Shown piece after piece: positions 16,749 to 26,275 of a DNA stretch of 64,000 nucleotides. Position numbers and translations under genes: made by a program. Origin of the DNA: an uncultured Hyphomonas sp. (GTDB lineage: Bacteria > Pseudomonadota > Alphaproteobacteria > Caulobacterales > Hyphomonadaceae); NCBI RefSeq assembly GCF_963677035.1, contig NZ_OY781472.1:2604001-2668000 (forward strand). The letters run 5' to 3'. The notes under the pieces were generated by a model that worked only from the letters and a program-made list of their open reading frames with translations, was not told where the DNA came from and ran no database searches. How positions within the stretch are numbered: the stretch's first letter is position 1; every line of letters starts with the position of its first letter.

Positions 16749-19700
16749 ATTTCAACATTTCCGGCTGGGCGATCCGTAACCCCATCCCGCCGATACTTCT
16801 TTTTGCCTTTATGGTGCTGATGGGCTTGATCAGCTTCGGCAAGCTTCCCATCACACAATTGCCGAATGTGGATATGCCGGTCGTGAGCATAACCATCACT
16901 GAACCCGGCGCCGCACCGAGCGAACTTGAGACGCAAGTGACAAAGCCTGTCGAGGACGCCGTGGCGGGGGTCTCGGGTCTCAAGCACATTACCTCAACTG
17001 TCAGTGAGTCCGTTTCATCTACAGTTCTCGAATTTGAATTCGGGACCGATGTCTACCGCGCCGTCAACGATGTGAAGGACAAGGTGGACCAGGTCCGTCC
17101 AAACCTGCCGGGATCCATTCAGGCGCCAGTCGTTTCGCGCGTTGATGTGATCGGATCCCCCATCCTTACCTATACGCTCAGCGCGCCGGACATGACGGTT
17201 GAAGAATTGTCCTATTTCATCGACACGACGGTCGCCCAGCGCCTGCAAGGCCTGCCGGGGGTCGGTGCGGTTTCGCGTGTCGGCGGGGTCGACCGTGAAA
17301 TTCGTGTCGACCTGGACCCTGTCCGTCTGGCGGGGCTGGGGCTGACTGCAGAGGCCATAAGCCAGCAGCTTGCACAGACAAATACGGACGCGACAGGTGG
17401 CATCGCTGATCTTGGTGCAGAGCGGGAGACGATCCGGACGCTGGGCGATGCCAAATCCGTTGCAGACCTTGCCGCAAGATCCATCAGCCTGCCGGGCGGA
17501 CGGTTGATGCGCCTCGACCAGCTTGCACAGGTGTCGGATGGGCATGCCGAGCTTAAATCCTTTGCACGGCTTGGCGGACGCGCTGTTGTCGCCGTAGCAA
17601 TCAAGCGCGCGAGTGGCGCCAGCGATGTCGACGTGGCCAAACAGGTCGCCAATGCCATCCAGACGCTGCAGTCCGACTATCCAGGCCTCAAAGTGGATCT
17701 TGTTGATACGTCCGTGACGCACACGGAGGGCAATTACCGCGATAGCATGTCCTCGCTTTACGAAGGCGCGATCCTGGCTGTTCTGGTGGTTTTTCTTTTC
17801 CTGAGAGACTGGCGCGCCACAATCATTGCCGGAATCGCCTTGCCTTTGTCGATCATTCCTGCCTTCGCGATCATATATATCATGGGCTTTTCGCTGAACT
17901 CGATTTCCCTTCTTGCGGTGACGCTGGTGACGGGCATCCTGGTCGATGACGCGATTGTCGAGATTGAAAATATCGTCCGCCATATTCGCCAGGGCCGGTC
18001 GGCATGGGACGCCGCGATGGAAGCAACTCAGGAGATTGGTCTGGCGGTTATCGCGATCAGTCTCACCATCATTGCTGTCTTCGTGCCGGTGAGTTTCATG
18101 GGCGGTATTTCAGGGCAGTTTTTCAAGCAATTTGGACTGACAGTCGCTTCGGCCGTATTTGCATCATTGCTTGTGGCAAGATTGATCACGCCCATCCTGG
18201 CGGCCTACTTCCTGCGCTCCCGTCCTGCTGAACCCGAACCTGAAGGCTGGCTCCTTTCCACCTATGGGCACTTGGTGCGCATGACCCTGCGCCACAGGCT
18301 ACTGACCATACTGGCAGCGTTTCTGATGTTCGGCGCGGCTCTGTTTGCTATTGGCAAACTGCCCACAGGGTTCGTCCCGACTGAGGATGAGGCGCGGAGT
18401 GTCGTCAATCTTGAGCTTCCGCCAGGTACCGAGCTCGCCGAAACACAGCGTGTTGCGGACAAGGTTGCGACCGTGATTGCGCAGCAGCCCGAGATCGTTT
18501 CAGTCTTCATCAGCGGCGGCGTGCAGCAGGCCGGTGATATCCGCAAGGCGGTCCTCACGGCGAACATGACGCCTAAATCCAAACGTTCCCGTTCGCAGAC
18601 CGAGATCGAGCAAGCGTTCATGCATGATCTCGCCAGTGTCCCGGATGCGCGGATCACTCTGACATCAGGGTTTGGAGGACGCGCCGTGTCCTATAATCTT
18701 ACCGGCGATGATGATGTCGCCCTGCAGAAAGCGGCCAATGCGATTATTGCCGGGATGAAGGGCTTGCCCGTGATCACCAATCCGACGTCGTCTGCGGCCC
18801 TTGTATCGCCCGAACTGCGTGTTACGCCACTTCCGGTCGCGGCCGATCTGGGGGTTACGGCCAAGGCCATCGCGAATACAATCAGGGTTGCGACGCAGGG
18901 AGATGTCGAAGCCGCTTTGCCGAAGTTCAATGCAGGTGACCGTCTCGTTCAGATCCTGGTCGCCCTGCCCATCAGTGCGCGGTCTGATCTTGCCACCCTG
19001 TCCAATTTGCAGGTCCAGACAGCCAGCGGAAAGGCTGTCCCGCTCAGTGCGGTTGCGAGCTTTTCTTATGGCAATGGTCCGGTGGCCATCACCCGGTATG
19101 ACAGGCGCCGGCAGATTGCCATCGAAGCCGACCTGGCCGGGAAGGCCGCGCTAGGCCAGGCGACGGCCGGCATTATGTCGCTTGATGCTGTCAAAAATCT
19201 GCCGTCCGGCCTCCAACTTGTTCCGGGAGGAGATGCAGAAGACATGAAGGAGGTTTTCTCCGGTTTTGCGTTTGCCATGACCATCGGCCTGCTTCTTGTC
19301 TATGCCGTTCTGGTGCTCCTGTTTTCGAGCTTCCTGCAACCGTTCACCATCCTCCTGTCTCTGCCGCTGGCAATCATTGGGGTCGTCGCTGCGCTCTTCC
19401 TGACAGATGATGCGGTCAGCATGCCGGTCGTGATCGGGATTCTCATGCTGATGGGCATTGTCACCAAGAATGCGATCATGCTGGTCGACTTCGTCATTCT
19501 CGCGCGCGGGCAGGGCCTGGCCCGCCACGAAGCCATTGTCGATGCAGGGCGTAAGCGGGCGCGTCCGATCATCATGACGACGATTGCGATGGTTGCGGGC
19601 ATGTTGCCGAGCGCCTTTGCCCTCGGCACGGGCGGCGAGTTCCGCTCTCCCATGGCAGTTGCGGTGATTGGCGGACTGATCGTATCGACTCTCTTGTCGC

Positions 19701-19828
19701 TGATCATTGTGCCGAGCGTCTACTCGGTGATGGATGATCTCGCCGTCAAGGCACGGGGCGTCCTCGGAAATCTGACGGCTCAGGCCAAAACTCCGCCCCC
19801 TGGTCCAACAGATGAGGCTCTGTCATGA
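16745..19828 (+). CDS. RND efflux permease (HAE1/AcrB type)
   Basis: A 1027-residue proton-driven inner-membrane exporter with the usual repeat: helix 1 (AIRNPIPPILLFAFMVLMGL), large periplasmic loop, six helices, then the same again. The TM4 proton-relay pair is present in TGILVDDAIVEIENIVRHI (Asp-Asp), and the TM10 lysine is present in LMGIVTKNAIMLVDFV. Both match a conventional functional pump. Length and periplasmic motifs match the HAE1 (hydrophobe/amphiphile) group rather than metal pumps. It overlaps the adaptor and the outer-membrane gene by 4 nt each, giving a tightly coupled tripartite operon. Confidence 0.95.
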   Translation: MNFNISGWAIRNPIPPILLFAFMVLMGLISFGKLPITQLPNVDMPVVSITITEPGAAPSELETQVTKPVEDAVAGVSGLKHITSTVSESVSSTVLEFEFGTDVYRAVNDVKDKVDQVRPNLPGSIQAPVVSRVDVIGSPILTYTLSAPDMTVEELSYFIDTTVAQRLQGLPGVGAVSRVGGVDREIRVDLDPVRLAGLGLTAEAISQQLAQTNTDATGGIADLGAERETIRTLGDAKSVADLAARSISLPGGRLMRLDQLAQVSDGHAELKSFARLGGRAVVAVAIKRASGASDVDVAKQVANAIQTLQSDYPGLKVDLVDTSVTHTEGNYRDSMSSLYEGAILAVLVVFLFLRDWRATIIAGIALPLSIIPAFAIIYIMGFSLNSISLLAVTLVTGILVDDAIVEIENIVRHIRQGRSAWDAAMEATQEIGLAVIAISLTIIAVFVPVSFMGGISGQFFKQFGLTVASAVFASLLVARLITPILAAYFLRSRPAEPEPEGWLLSTYGHLVRMTLRHRLLTILAAFLMFGAALFAIGKLPTGFVPTEDEARSVVNLELPPGTELAETQRVADKVATVIAQQPEIVSVFISGGVQQAGDIRKAVLTANMTPKSKRSRSQTEIEQAFMHDLASVPDARITLTSGFGGRAVSYNLTGDDDVALQKAANAIIAGMKGLPVITNPTSSAALVSPELRVTPLPVAADLGVTAKAIANTIRVATQGDVEAALPKFNAGDRLVQILVALPISARSDLATLSNLQVQTASGKAVPLSAVASFSYGNGPVAITRYDRRRQIAIEADLAGKAALGQATAGIMSLDAVKNLPSGLQLVPGGDAEDMKEVFSGFAFAMTIGLLLVYAVLVLLFSSFLQPFTILLSLPLAIIGVVAALFLTDDAVSMPVVIGILMLMGIVTKNAIMLVDFVILARGQGLARHEAIVDAGRKRARPIIMTTIAMVAGMLPSAFALGTGGEFRSPMAVAVIGGLIVSTLLSLIIVPSVYSVMDDLAVKARGVLGNLTAQAKTPPPGPTDEALS

Positions 19829-21225
19829 CGTCTATTACACGGTGTGCGGTATATTCGGCTATCGTGATCTGGTCTCTTTCGGCCTGTGCGAGCCGGCCCT
19901 TGCCGGATCCGATGCCGATCGAAACGCCGGCGGCTTATTCAACATCGATCACGGCGGTGCCGACGGACAGTGCTGTCCAGCAATCCGACTGGTGGCTCGC
20001 CCTTGAAGATGAAGACCTGGATAAAATCATGGCCATCGCCATGAAACGCGGTCTGTCTCTTCAGGCAGCCGAAGCGCAGATCGCTCAGGCACGTGCAGGT
20101 CTCGGTCAGGCGACAGCAGATCTTTTGCCGTCGGCTGTTCTGAGCAGTTCAGCCCTGCGCGTTGGGTCAAAGAGCGCTTCTGCCCCCACTTATTCGGCGA
20201 GCTTTGATTCAAGCTGGGAGATCCCGCTTTTCGGGGGCGGCCTCCTGGCGCGGAAATCAAAACAGGCGGGTCTGCGGGCAGCGGAAGCGAACTATTTCGC
20301 GACACGCGTTTCGTTGGCGGCGCAGATCGCCCAAACCTACGATTCCGTGCGGTCTTTGCAGGACAGGGTCGCCATTCAGCAGCGGCAGATCAAGGCACAA
20401 CAAAAGATCCGCGATATCGTCGGTGCCAGGCTTGAATACGGAGCAGCCAGCAAGCTCGACATGGCACGGGCCAACAGCCAGCTTGCGGCGGTTGAGGCAC
20501 CGTTGCCGGGGCTTCAGACCCAATTGGCGAACACAAAAAACCAGCTTGCGGTGCTTGCGGGGTTGCCGCCGGGGGACGTCAATGCCGAGCTTACTGAGCA
20601 AAAGCCCATCGTGCTGTTTGCAGACCTTCCTGCGGCAGGCACCCCGGAGGATCTCTTGTCCCGCCGTCCTGACATCATTGCGGCGCAAAACCAGCTTGAG
20701 GCAAGCGAAGCGAACACGGCCACCGCCCGAGCGCAGTATTTTCCTCAGATCACGCTCAATGCGAGTCTGACAGATCCCGGGCCGGGAGCGCAGGGCCAGG
20801 TACGGAGCCTTTCAGACCTGCTGGAGGGCCGGTTCGTCGGATTCTCGATCGGCCCGTCACTCAGCTGGAAGATCCTTGATTTCGGCCAACTGAATGCGGC
20901 GATCGATCAGGCAAAAGGGGCCGAGCGTGCGGCGCTTGTCTCGTACAAGCAAACCCTCCTGCAGGCACTGCTTGATGTCGAAAACGCGCTGGTCGGCGTC
21001 AACAATGGCAAAGTAGCCCTCGACCTGGCCAAAGAGGCCCTGACGGCGGCGCAGTCGGCCGCAGAGATCAGTCGGGGCGAGTATCTTGATGGCGCGATCG
21101 ATCTCTCAGACCTGCTCACCGTGGAGGCCGGGCTGGCAAGCAGCGAGTCCGCTTTTGCCGAGGCTCAGCTGACCTATGCCACAGCTCAGATTGCCTATGT
21201 GAAGGCGATTGGCGGCGGCTGGTAA
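19825..21225 (+). CDS. Outer-membrane efflux lipoprotein (NodT/OprM type)
   Basis: A 466-residue TolC-superfamily channel subunit. It has a lipoprotein signal ending in LSAC (Cys about residue 20) as in NodT/OprM proteins, the QSDWWLALEDEDLDKIMAIA opening, and two OEP repeats with long alpha-helical stretches (RGLSLQAAEAQIAQARAGLG, about 75-94; SRRPDIIAAQNQLEASEANT, about 280-299). Third gene of the RND operon; with its partners it completes a periplasm-spanning pump. The stop is 13 nt from the stop of the convergent ArsR gene. Confidence 0.94.
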   Translation: MTSITRCAVYSAIVIWSLSACASRPLPDPMPIETPAAYSTSITAVPTDSAVQQSDWWLALEDEDLDKIMAIAMKRGLSLQAAEAQIAQARAGLGQATADLLPSAVLSSSALRVGSKSASAPTYSASFDSSWEIPLFGGGLLARKSKQAGLRAAEANYFATRVSLAAQIAQTYDSVRSLQDRVAIQQRQIKAQQKIRDIVGARLEYGAASKLDMARANSQLAAVEAPLPGLQTQLANTKNQLAVLAGLPPGDVNAELTEQKPIVLFADLPAAGTPEDLLSRRPDIIAAQNQLEASEANTATARAQYFPQITLNASLTDPGPGAQGQVRSLSDLLEGRFVGFSIGPSLSWKILDFGQLNAAIDQAKGAERAALVSYKQTLLQALLDVENALVGVNNGKVALDLAKEALTAAQSAAEISRGEYLDGAIDLSDLLTVEAGLASSESAFAEAQLTYATAQIAYVKAIGGGW

Positions 21226-21238
21226 GGGCCAGCGCTTT

Positions 21239-21559
21239 TTACCGGTAGTAATCACAGAGCGTGTTGATCAGCGCGCGGCCGACGCCGCCGCTGCAGCGGT
21301 AATAGATCGTCTGCGCATCCCGCCGGGATTCCACCAGGTTCGCTGCCCGAAGCTTGGCGAGGTGCTGGGAGACCGCCGAATGCGACTGCTCGGTCAGATT
21401 GGCGAGTTCGCCCACCGGCAGTTCGCCGCCCTCGCTGAGGGCGCAGAGGATCTTCAGCCGGGTTTCACTCGACATGGCCTTCATGACTTCGGACGCTTCG
21501 TGAATGCTGTCCGAAACCACCGCATAGGTGTCGTTGGCGGCTTTCTTTCTTGCGGTCAT
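21239..21559 (-). CDS. ArsR-family repressor, possible reactive-sulfur sensor
   Basis: A 106-residue winged-helix regulator with the ArsR pattern: VMKAMSSETRLKILCALSEG (helices 1-2), GELPVGELANLTEQSHSAVS and QHLAKLRAANLVESRRDAQT (recognition helix and wing). No metal-binding Cys/His box (such as ELCVCDL) is present. Its cysteines are Cys39 (KILCAL), Cys89 (YYRCSG) and Cys102 (TLCDYY). Cys39 aligns with the first sensing Cys of the persulfide sensors SqrR/BigR; Cys102 is about one helical turn before their second. Encoded last in the rhodanese-MFP-RND unit, overlapping the RND stop by 1 nt, and close to an SQR gene. I infer it represses this locus until sulfide or persulfide accumulates. Regulator of the pump alone is the alternative. 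Confidence 0.88.
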   Translation of the reverse strand: MTARKKAANDTYAVVSDSIHEASEVMKAMSSETRLKILCALSEGGELPVGELANLTEQSHSAVSQHLAKLRAANLVESRRDAQTIYYRCSGGVGRALINTLCDYYR

Positions 21560-24500
21560 CAGCTGTGTACCTCCTGTCCGGTTTCTGCGGTACCAGCAGA
21601 TTCCGTGCCTCTTTGCTCTGGCAGCCAGTCCGGTCCGCGCAGGGCAACGTAGATTGCGGGTATCACCAATACGGTCAGCGCGGTCGAAGAGGCCAGTCCG
21701 AACAGCAGTGAGATGGCCAGACCCTGGAAAATCGGGTCAGTCAGGATCACAGCTGCCCCGATCATGGCCGCCAGCGCGGTCAGCAGGATCGGCTTGAAGC
21801 GGATCGCCCCTGCGTGCAGCAGCACGTCTTTCAGCGGTGTCTTGCCGTCTTCGAGATGGCGGATGAAGTCCACCAGCAGGATCGAGTTGCGCACGATAAT
21901 CCCGGCAAGCGCGATGAAGCCGATCATGGAGGTGGCCGTGAAGGGCGCCCCGAACAGCCAGTGGCCGATCATGATGCCGATCAGCGTCAGCGGCACCGGC
22001 GTCAGAATGATCAGGGGCACCCGGAACGTGCCGAACTGACCAACGACAAGGATATAGATCGCCAGCAGGGCCACAGCAAAGGCGGCACCCATGTCGCGGA
22101 AGGTGACATAGGTGATCTCCCATTCGCCATCCCAGAGCAGGGTTGGCTGAGTGGCATCCGCCGGTTGGCCGTACATGCGTATGGCCGGGGCGGTGAGACC
22201 AGCGGCAGCCCAGTCAAAACGCTTCACCTTGTCTTGGATTTCGAACATGCCATAAATCGGGGCCTCGAACCGGCCGGCCAGTTCGCCCATCACCATATCG
22301 GCGAAATAGCCGTCGCGGCGGAAGATGACCGGCGACCCTGAGTCCTCTGAAACTTCGACCAGTGCGCCCAGTTCCACAGGCGGAGCATTCGGCCCGGCCA
22401 GGCGTGCCGGCACCGGAATAGTGGCGACCTCCTGAGACCAGTTACGCTCTGACTTCGGCAGGCGGATGCGGATGTCGAGCGGGTCTCGTCCTTCGCTGCG
22501 CGGGCTGACGCCCACGGTCTGGCCCGTGAAGGTGAGAGCAATCGTATCGAGGATGTCCTGTTGCTGGACGCCGTAATCGGCTGCGCGCGGCTCATCCACG
22601 GAGACGGTCAGGCGCGGGGCCGGATCGCCGATGGAATTGTCGACGTCGACGATGAAGTCTGTGTCTCTGAAGAACTGCTCGACAATGGCGGCGGTCTCGC
22701 GGCGGGCTTCCGGCGTGGGGCCGTAGATCTCGGCCAGCAGTGTGGAGAGCACTGGCGGCCCGGGCGGAACCTCAACCACTTTGACGCTGGTGCCTTCCGG
22801 CATGGGCAGGGCCAGCAGGCGCTCACGGATGTCGAGCGCAATCGGGTGGCTGGCCCGCTTGCGGTGTGACTTCTCGGAGAGGTTCACCTGCAAGTCGCCC
22901 AATTCCGGCGAATTGCGCAGGAAGTAGTGGCGCACGAGGCCATTGAAGTTGAAGGGCGCGGCTGTGCCGGCATAGGCCTGAATGGTCTCCACCTCGTCCA
23001 CGTCGCGGATCGCATCGGCGAGCGCGAACAGCGCGCGTTCCGTATCCTCGACCGAGGCGCCTTCCGGCAGGTCGACGACAACCTGGATTTCAGACTTGTT
23101 GTCGAACGGCAGCAGCTTCACCGGCACGACCTTGAAATAGAACAGGCTGAGTGAGGCGAGGGTGGCGATGCCGACGGCGATCAGGAAGATCCACGAATTC
23201 CTGCGCGAGGAGATGATCGGGCTGGCGACCTTTGTGTAGAAGGCGGCGAGACGGGTCGCTTCGGCGCCTTCAGGATGGTCTTCCTCACCGCTGGCCCCAT
23301 GGCCGTGCAGCGGGGCCTTGCCGGCAATCTTCATCATCAGCCATGGCGCAACGCCGACGGCGACGAAGAAGGAGAACAGCATGGCGGCCGACGCATTCGC
23401 GGGGATTGGCGCCATATAGGGCCCCATCAGTCCGGACACGAACATCATCGGCAACAGCGCCGCGATCACGGTCAGGGTGGCGATGATGGTGGGGTTGCCG
23501 ACTTCCGAAACAGCATCGATCGCAGCTTTCACGCGGGAGCGGCCGTCCTTCATGGCCCAGTGACGGGCAATGTTCTCAATGATGACAATCGCATCGTCCA
23601 CCAGGATGCCGATGGAGAAGATCAGCGCAAACAGCGACACGCGGTTGATCGTGTATCCCATCATGAAAGACGCGAAGAGTGTCAGCAGGATCGTTGTCGG
23701 GATCACGATCAGCGTCACCAGCGCTTCACGCCAGCCGATGGCAAAGGCGATCAGGATCACGATGGAGATCGTTGCAAGGCCGAGGTGGAACAGGAGTTCA
23801 TTGGCCTTGTGGTTCGCCGTCTCGCCATAGTCGCGGGTGACGTCGACGCGCACGCCGTCCGGGATCAGGCCGCCTTTCAGCAGGTCCACCCGGTGCAGGA
23901 TGGCTTTGGCCACGTTCACGGCATTGGCGCCGGGACGCTTGGCGAGCGAGAGGGTAACGGCCGGGCGCGCGGCAAAGCCGTTGCCGTCCTTGCGGCGGTC
24001 CAGCGTCCAGACGCGGGAGTCGCTTTCCTCGCCTGCCACGCGGATCGTGGCGACGTCGGAGAGATAAACCGTGCGGCCATCGGCGCCGGGGATTTCGAGG
24101 CGTTCCAGTTCACCGACGGCGTCGATCCGGTCGCCTGCCTGAACCAGCAACGTGTTGCCATCCTGACGAGCCGATCCGACCGGCATGGCGGCGGCGGCCT
24201 GCCCGACGGACTGCACCAGTGTCTGCAACGGCACGCCATAGGCCGCCATGGCCTGGATATCCGGCTCAACCCGCAGCTCCAGCGGGCGTCCGCCAATGAT
24301 TGTGGTCAGGCCGACATCGTCGATCTTGATGAGTTCGGATTGCAGCTCTTCGGCGAGCATGCGCAGGGTGGTGTCGGTCCAGACGTCCCCGGTCCATTCT
24401 TCCGGCGACAGGGTCAGTGTGACGATCGAAACGTCATTGATCCCCCGGCCCACGACCAGAGGCATGGGCACGTCCGGCGGGATCCGGTCCATGTTTGCAC

Positions 24501-24852
24501 GGATCTTTTCGTGCACGCGCAGGATGGCGTCATCGGCATCGGTGCCAACATTGAAACGAGCGGTGACCATCGCGCCATCGTCCCGGCTCTGCGAGTAGAC
24601 ATGCTCGACGTCCGGAATGGCCTTGATGATGTTTTCCAGGGGTTCGGTGACCTGCTCCACCACATCCGGTGCTTTCAGCCCCGGTGCCTGCACGATCATG
24701 TCGACCATGGGCACGGAGATCTGCGGCTCTTCCTCACGCGGGATGGAGAGCAGCGCAACAAGGCCGACAGCGAGCGCCGTCAGCAGAAAGAGCGGGGTCA
24801 ACGGCGAACGGATGGTTGCGCGCGTGATGGAACCCGAGACGTCCGGTTTCAT
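21559..24852 (-). CDS. RND efflux permease with Arg in place of the TM10 Lys
   Basis: A 1097-residue RND exporter in the AcrB superfamily but of a different clade from the one at 16745. Helix 1 is TRATIRSPLTPLFLLTALAV followed by IPREEEPQISVPMVDMIVQA. TM4 keeps the Asp-Asp relay (FSIGILVDDAIVIIENIARH). In TM10, where AcrB has the proton-relay lysine (TKNA), this protein reads GIIVRNSILLVDF. A polar linker around 530-545 (GKAPLHGHGASGEEDHPEGA) sits between the halves. Together with the adaptor 5 nt upstream and the ArsR gene that overlaps its stop, it forms a pump lacking its own channel; the TolC-like gene at 28347 is the likely partner. Substrate unknown; the sulfide-oxidation context suggests a sulfur-containing or sulfide-induced compound. 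Confidence 0.93.
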   Translation of the reverse strand: MKPDVSGSITRATIRSPLTPLFLLTALAVGLVALLSIPREEEPQISVPMVDMIVQAPGLKAPDVVEQVTEPLENIIKAIPDVEHVYSQSRDDGAMVTARFNVGTDADDAILRVHEKIRANMDRIPPDVPMPLVVGRGINDVSIVTLTLSPEEWTGDVWTDTTLRMLAEELQSELIKIDDVGLTTIIGGRPLELRVEPDIQAMAAYGVPLQTLVQSVGQAAAAMPVGSARQDGNTLLVQAGDRIDAVGELERLEIPGADGRTVYLSDVATIRVAGEESDSRVWTLDRRKDGNGFAARPAVTLSLAKRPGANAVNVAKAILHRVDLLKGGLIPDGVRVDVTRDYGETANHKANELLFHLGLATISIVILIAFAIGWREALVTLIVIPTTILLTLFASFMMGYTINRVSLFALIFSIGILVDDAIVIIENIARHWAMKDGRSRVKAAIDAVSEVGNPTIIATLTVIAALLPMMFVSGLMGPYMAPIPANASAAMLFSFFVAVGVAPWLMMKIAGKAPLHGHGASGEEDHPEGAEATRLAAFYTKVASPIISSRRNSWIFLIAVGIATLASLSLFYFKVVPVKLLPFDNKSEIQVVVDLPEGASVEDTERALFALADAIRDVDEVETIQAYAGTAAPFNFNGLVRHYFLRNSPELGDLQVNLSEKSHRKRASHPIALDIRERLLALPMPEGTSVKVVEVPPGPPVLSTLLAEIYGPTPEARRETAAIVEQFFRDTDFIVDVDNSIGDPAPRLTVSVDEPRAADYGVQQQDILDTIALTFTGQTVGVSPRSEGRDPLDIRIRLPKSERNWSQEVATIPVPARLAGPNAPPVELGALVEVSEDSGSPVIFRRDGYFADMVMGELAGRFEAPIYGMFEIQDKVKRFDWAAAGLTAPAIRMYGQPADATQPTLLWDGEWEITYVTFRDMGAAFAVALLAIYILVVGQFGTFRVPLIILTPVPLTLIGIMIGHWLFGAPFTATSMIGFIALAGIIVRNSILLVDFIRHLEDGKTPLKDVLLHAGAIRFKPILLTALAAMIGAAVILTDPIFQGLAISLLFGLASSTALTVLVIPAIYVALRGPDWLPEQRGTESAGTAETGQEVHS

Positions 24853-24857
24853 GCGGG

Positions 24858-25841
24858 TTACTCCGGCTTTTCGATTTTGTCCCCGGGCTTCAGGCCGGTG
24901 AGCACTTCATATTTGCCTTCGGTGTCAGCCAGCGGCGCGGCGAGCGCGATGGGCGCATCGACAAACCGGTCACCCACCTGCACACGGACGAAGTCCACGC
25001 CATAGCGGGTGGAGACATAGTCCTTCGGCACGAGGATCGCGCGGCGCTCCCCGACCGGGGCGAGTACGTCGACACGTTCTCCGACCAGCGCATCGAGCCC
25101 GCCGGGCACCGTGGCGTCGGCAATCAGTTCGCCGTTGCGCAGTTCGGGATAGATTTTGACAATCGTGGCTGTGCGCACGTCGCCGCCGCGGGTCGGCAGG
25201 CGCAGGGCGAAGGTTTCGCCTTCTTTGATCTGCGCTGCATGGCGTTCCGGAAGGGACAGGCGCACGACGCCGTTCACCGTTGCAAACGAAGCGATGATTT
25301 CGCCCGGCGAGACGACCGATCCTTCCACGACGTTCACGCTGGTCACCTTGGCATCCGCCGGGGACAGAATACGGCCTTCGGCCTGGCGGGCGTCAAGCGC
25401 GTTGCGTTCAGACTGTGCGGAAGAGAGGTTGCGTTGCAGCACATCCAGATTGGTGCGCTGTTCGTCGAGGCGGGCTTTCGGGAAAAAGCCTTGTTCGAAA
25501 AGCGCTTCGTTGCGGGTGAGGTCTTCCTTTGCCTGACGGATCTGGGCCTGAAGGCCCTGGATACGGGAAGCCAGCGCGGAAATGCTGGGCGCGATGGTGG
25601 CATCCGTCACGACGGCGACGAGATCGCCTGCATCGACGACATCGCCCTCATCGATCGACAGGCGGGAGACGACCCCCTGAAGCCGTGAGCGGGCCGTGGC
25701 GGAGTCCGCCGCTTCGATCCGGGCCACCGCCGGGCGGTAATCCATCACCACCGATTCCTCGACGGTCATGACCTCGGCAGTCGCCGATAGGGAAAAGGCC
25801 GCGAAGGCCGCGCTGAGGAGCAGTGTTCTAGTAACGGCCAT
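24858..25841 (-). CDS. RND adaptor (membrane fusion protein) of the sulfide-linked pump
   Basis: A 327-residue HlyD-like adaptor, short for the family. It has a Sec signal (LLLSAAFAAFSLSATAE), a lipoyl domain (SRLSIDEGDVVDAGDLVAVV, about 58-77), a single coiled-coil hairpin (ISALASRIQGLQAQIRQAKE to LDVLQRNLSSAQSERNALDA), the return lipoyl strand (GRILSPADAKVTSVNVVEGS), then barrel domains. No lipobox is seen, so it is periplasmic or membrane-held by its signal. Its start lies inside the rhodanese gene (14-nt overlap), and the permease follows after 5 nt, so rhodanese, adaptor, permease and ArsR are almost certainly one transcript. Confidence 0.92.
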   Translation of the reverse strand: MAVTRTLLLSAAFAAFSLSATAEVMTVEESVVMDYRPAVARIEAADSATARSRLQGVVSRLSIDEGDVVDAGDLVAVVTDATIAPSISALASRIQGLQAQIRQAKEDLTRNEALFEQGFFPKARLDEQRTNLDVLQRNLSSAQSERNALDARQAEGRILSPADAKVTSVNVVEGSVVSPGEIIASFATVNGVVRLSLPERHAAQIKEGETFALRLPTRGGDVRTATIVKIYPELRNGELIADATVPGGLDALVGERVDVLAPVGERRAILVPKDYVSTRYGVDFVRVQVGDRFVDAPIALAAPLADTEGKYEVLTGLKPGDKIEKPE

Positions 25842-26187
25842 GGTCTTCTACCTTGCCAGTTGCCGGATTGATCTGGACGCAGGGGAGCCCATCGGCCTTC
25901 CACTTCATCATCCCACCAGCCATGTGCGCAGCATCGACACCGGTTGCGGCCATGAAAGCATCAAGGGCGGCGCGCGAACGTTTGCCGGATCCGCACTGGA
26001 ACACGATCTTGCGTCCCGTATCGGTGGGGAGGGCTTTTGGCTCAAAGGTCGAGAGCGGGTGGAGCAGGGCGCCATGGATGCGTTCGAACGCAAATTCGTT
26101 TGGTTCACGCACATCCACGAGCAGGATCTCACTGGCTTTGAGGCCATCGCAAACGGTTGCAGGGGAAAGGTCGCGGGGATCAGCCAT
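25828..26187 (-). CDS. Single-domain rhodanese (GlpE-like sulfurtransferase)
   Basis: A 119-residue cytoplasmic rhodanese. The fold marks are LLVDVREPNEFAFERIHGAL (about 22-41) and the active-site loop CGSGKRS with Cys65, then HMAGGMMKWKADGLP. The start at ATG 26187 is supported by AGAGGAG 8 nt upstream; a longer frame to 26391 would run into the divergent SQR gene. It can carry sulfane sulfur as a Cys persulfide, typically downstream of sulfide oxidation by SQR, which is encoded divergently 160 bp away. First gene of the minus-strand unit with the RND adaptor and permease. Confidence 0.93.
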   Translation of the reverse strand: MADPRDLSPATVCDGLKASEILLVDVREPNEFAFERIHGALLHPLSTFEPKALPTDTGRKIVFQCGSGKRSRAALDAFMAATGVDAAHMAGGMMKWKADGLPCVQINPATGKVEDHGRY

Positions 26188-26275
26188 AAGGGACTCCTCT
26201 TTAGTGCGCGCAGGCGCACGCGGTGTACTTTGGAAACCGGGATACATGTGACCGGCCAGATTAAACATGCGACAT

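Noticed and set aside
23275-25005. A 576-codon plus-strand open frame opposite the RND permease
   Set aside because: Antisense to a recognised RND permease; composition typical of a shadow frame (His/Asp/Arg-rich), no ribosome site or domain.
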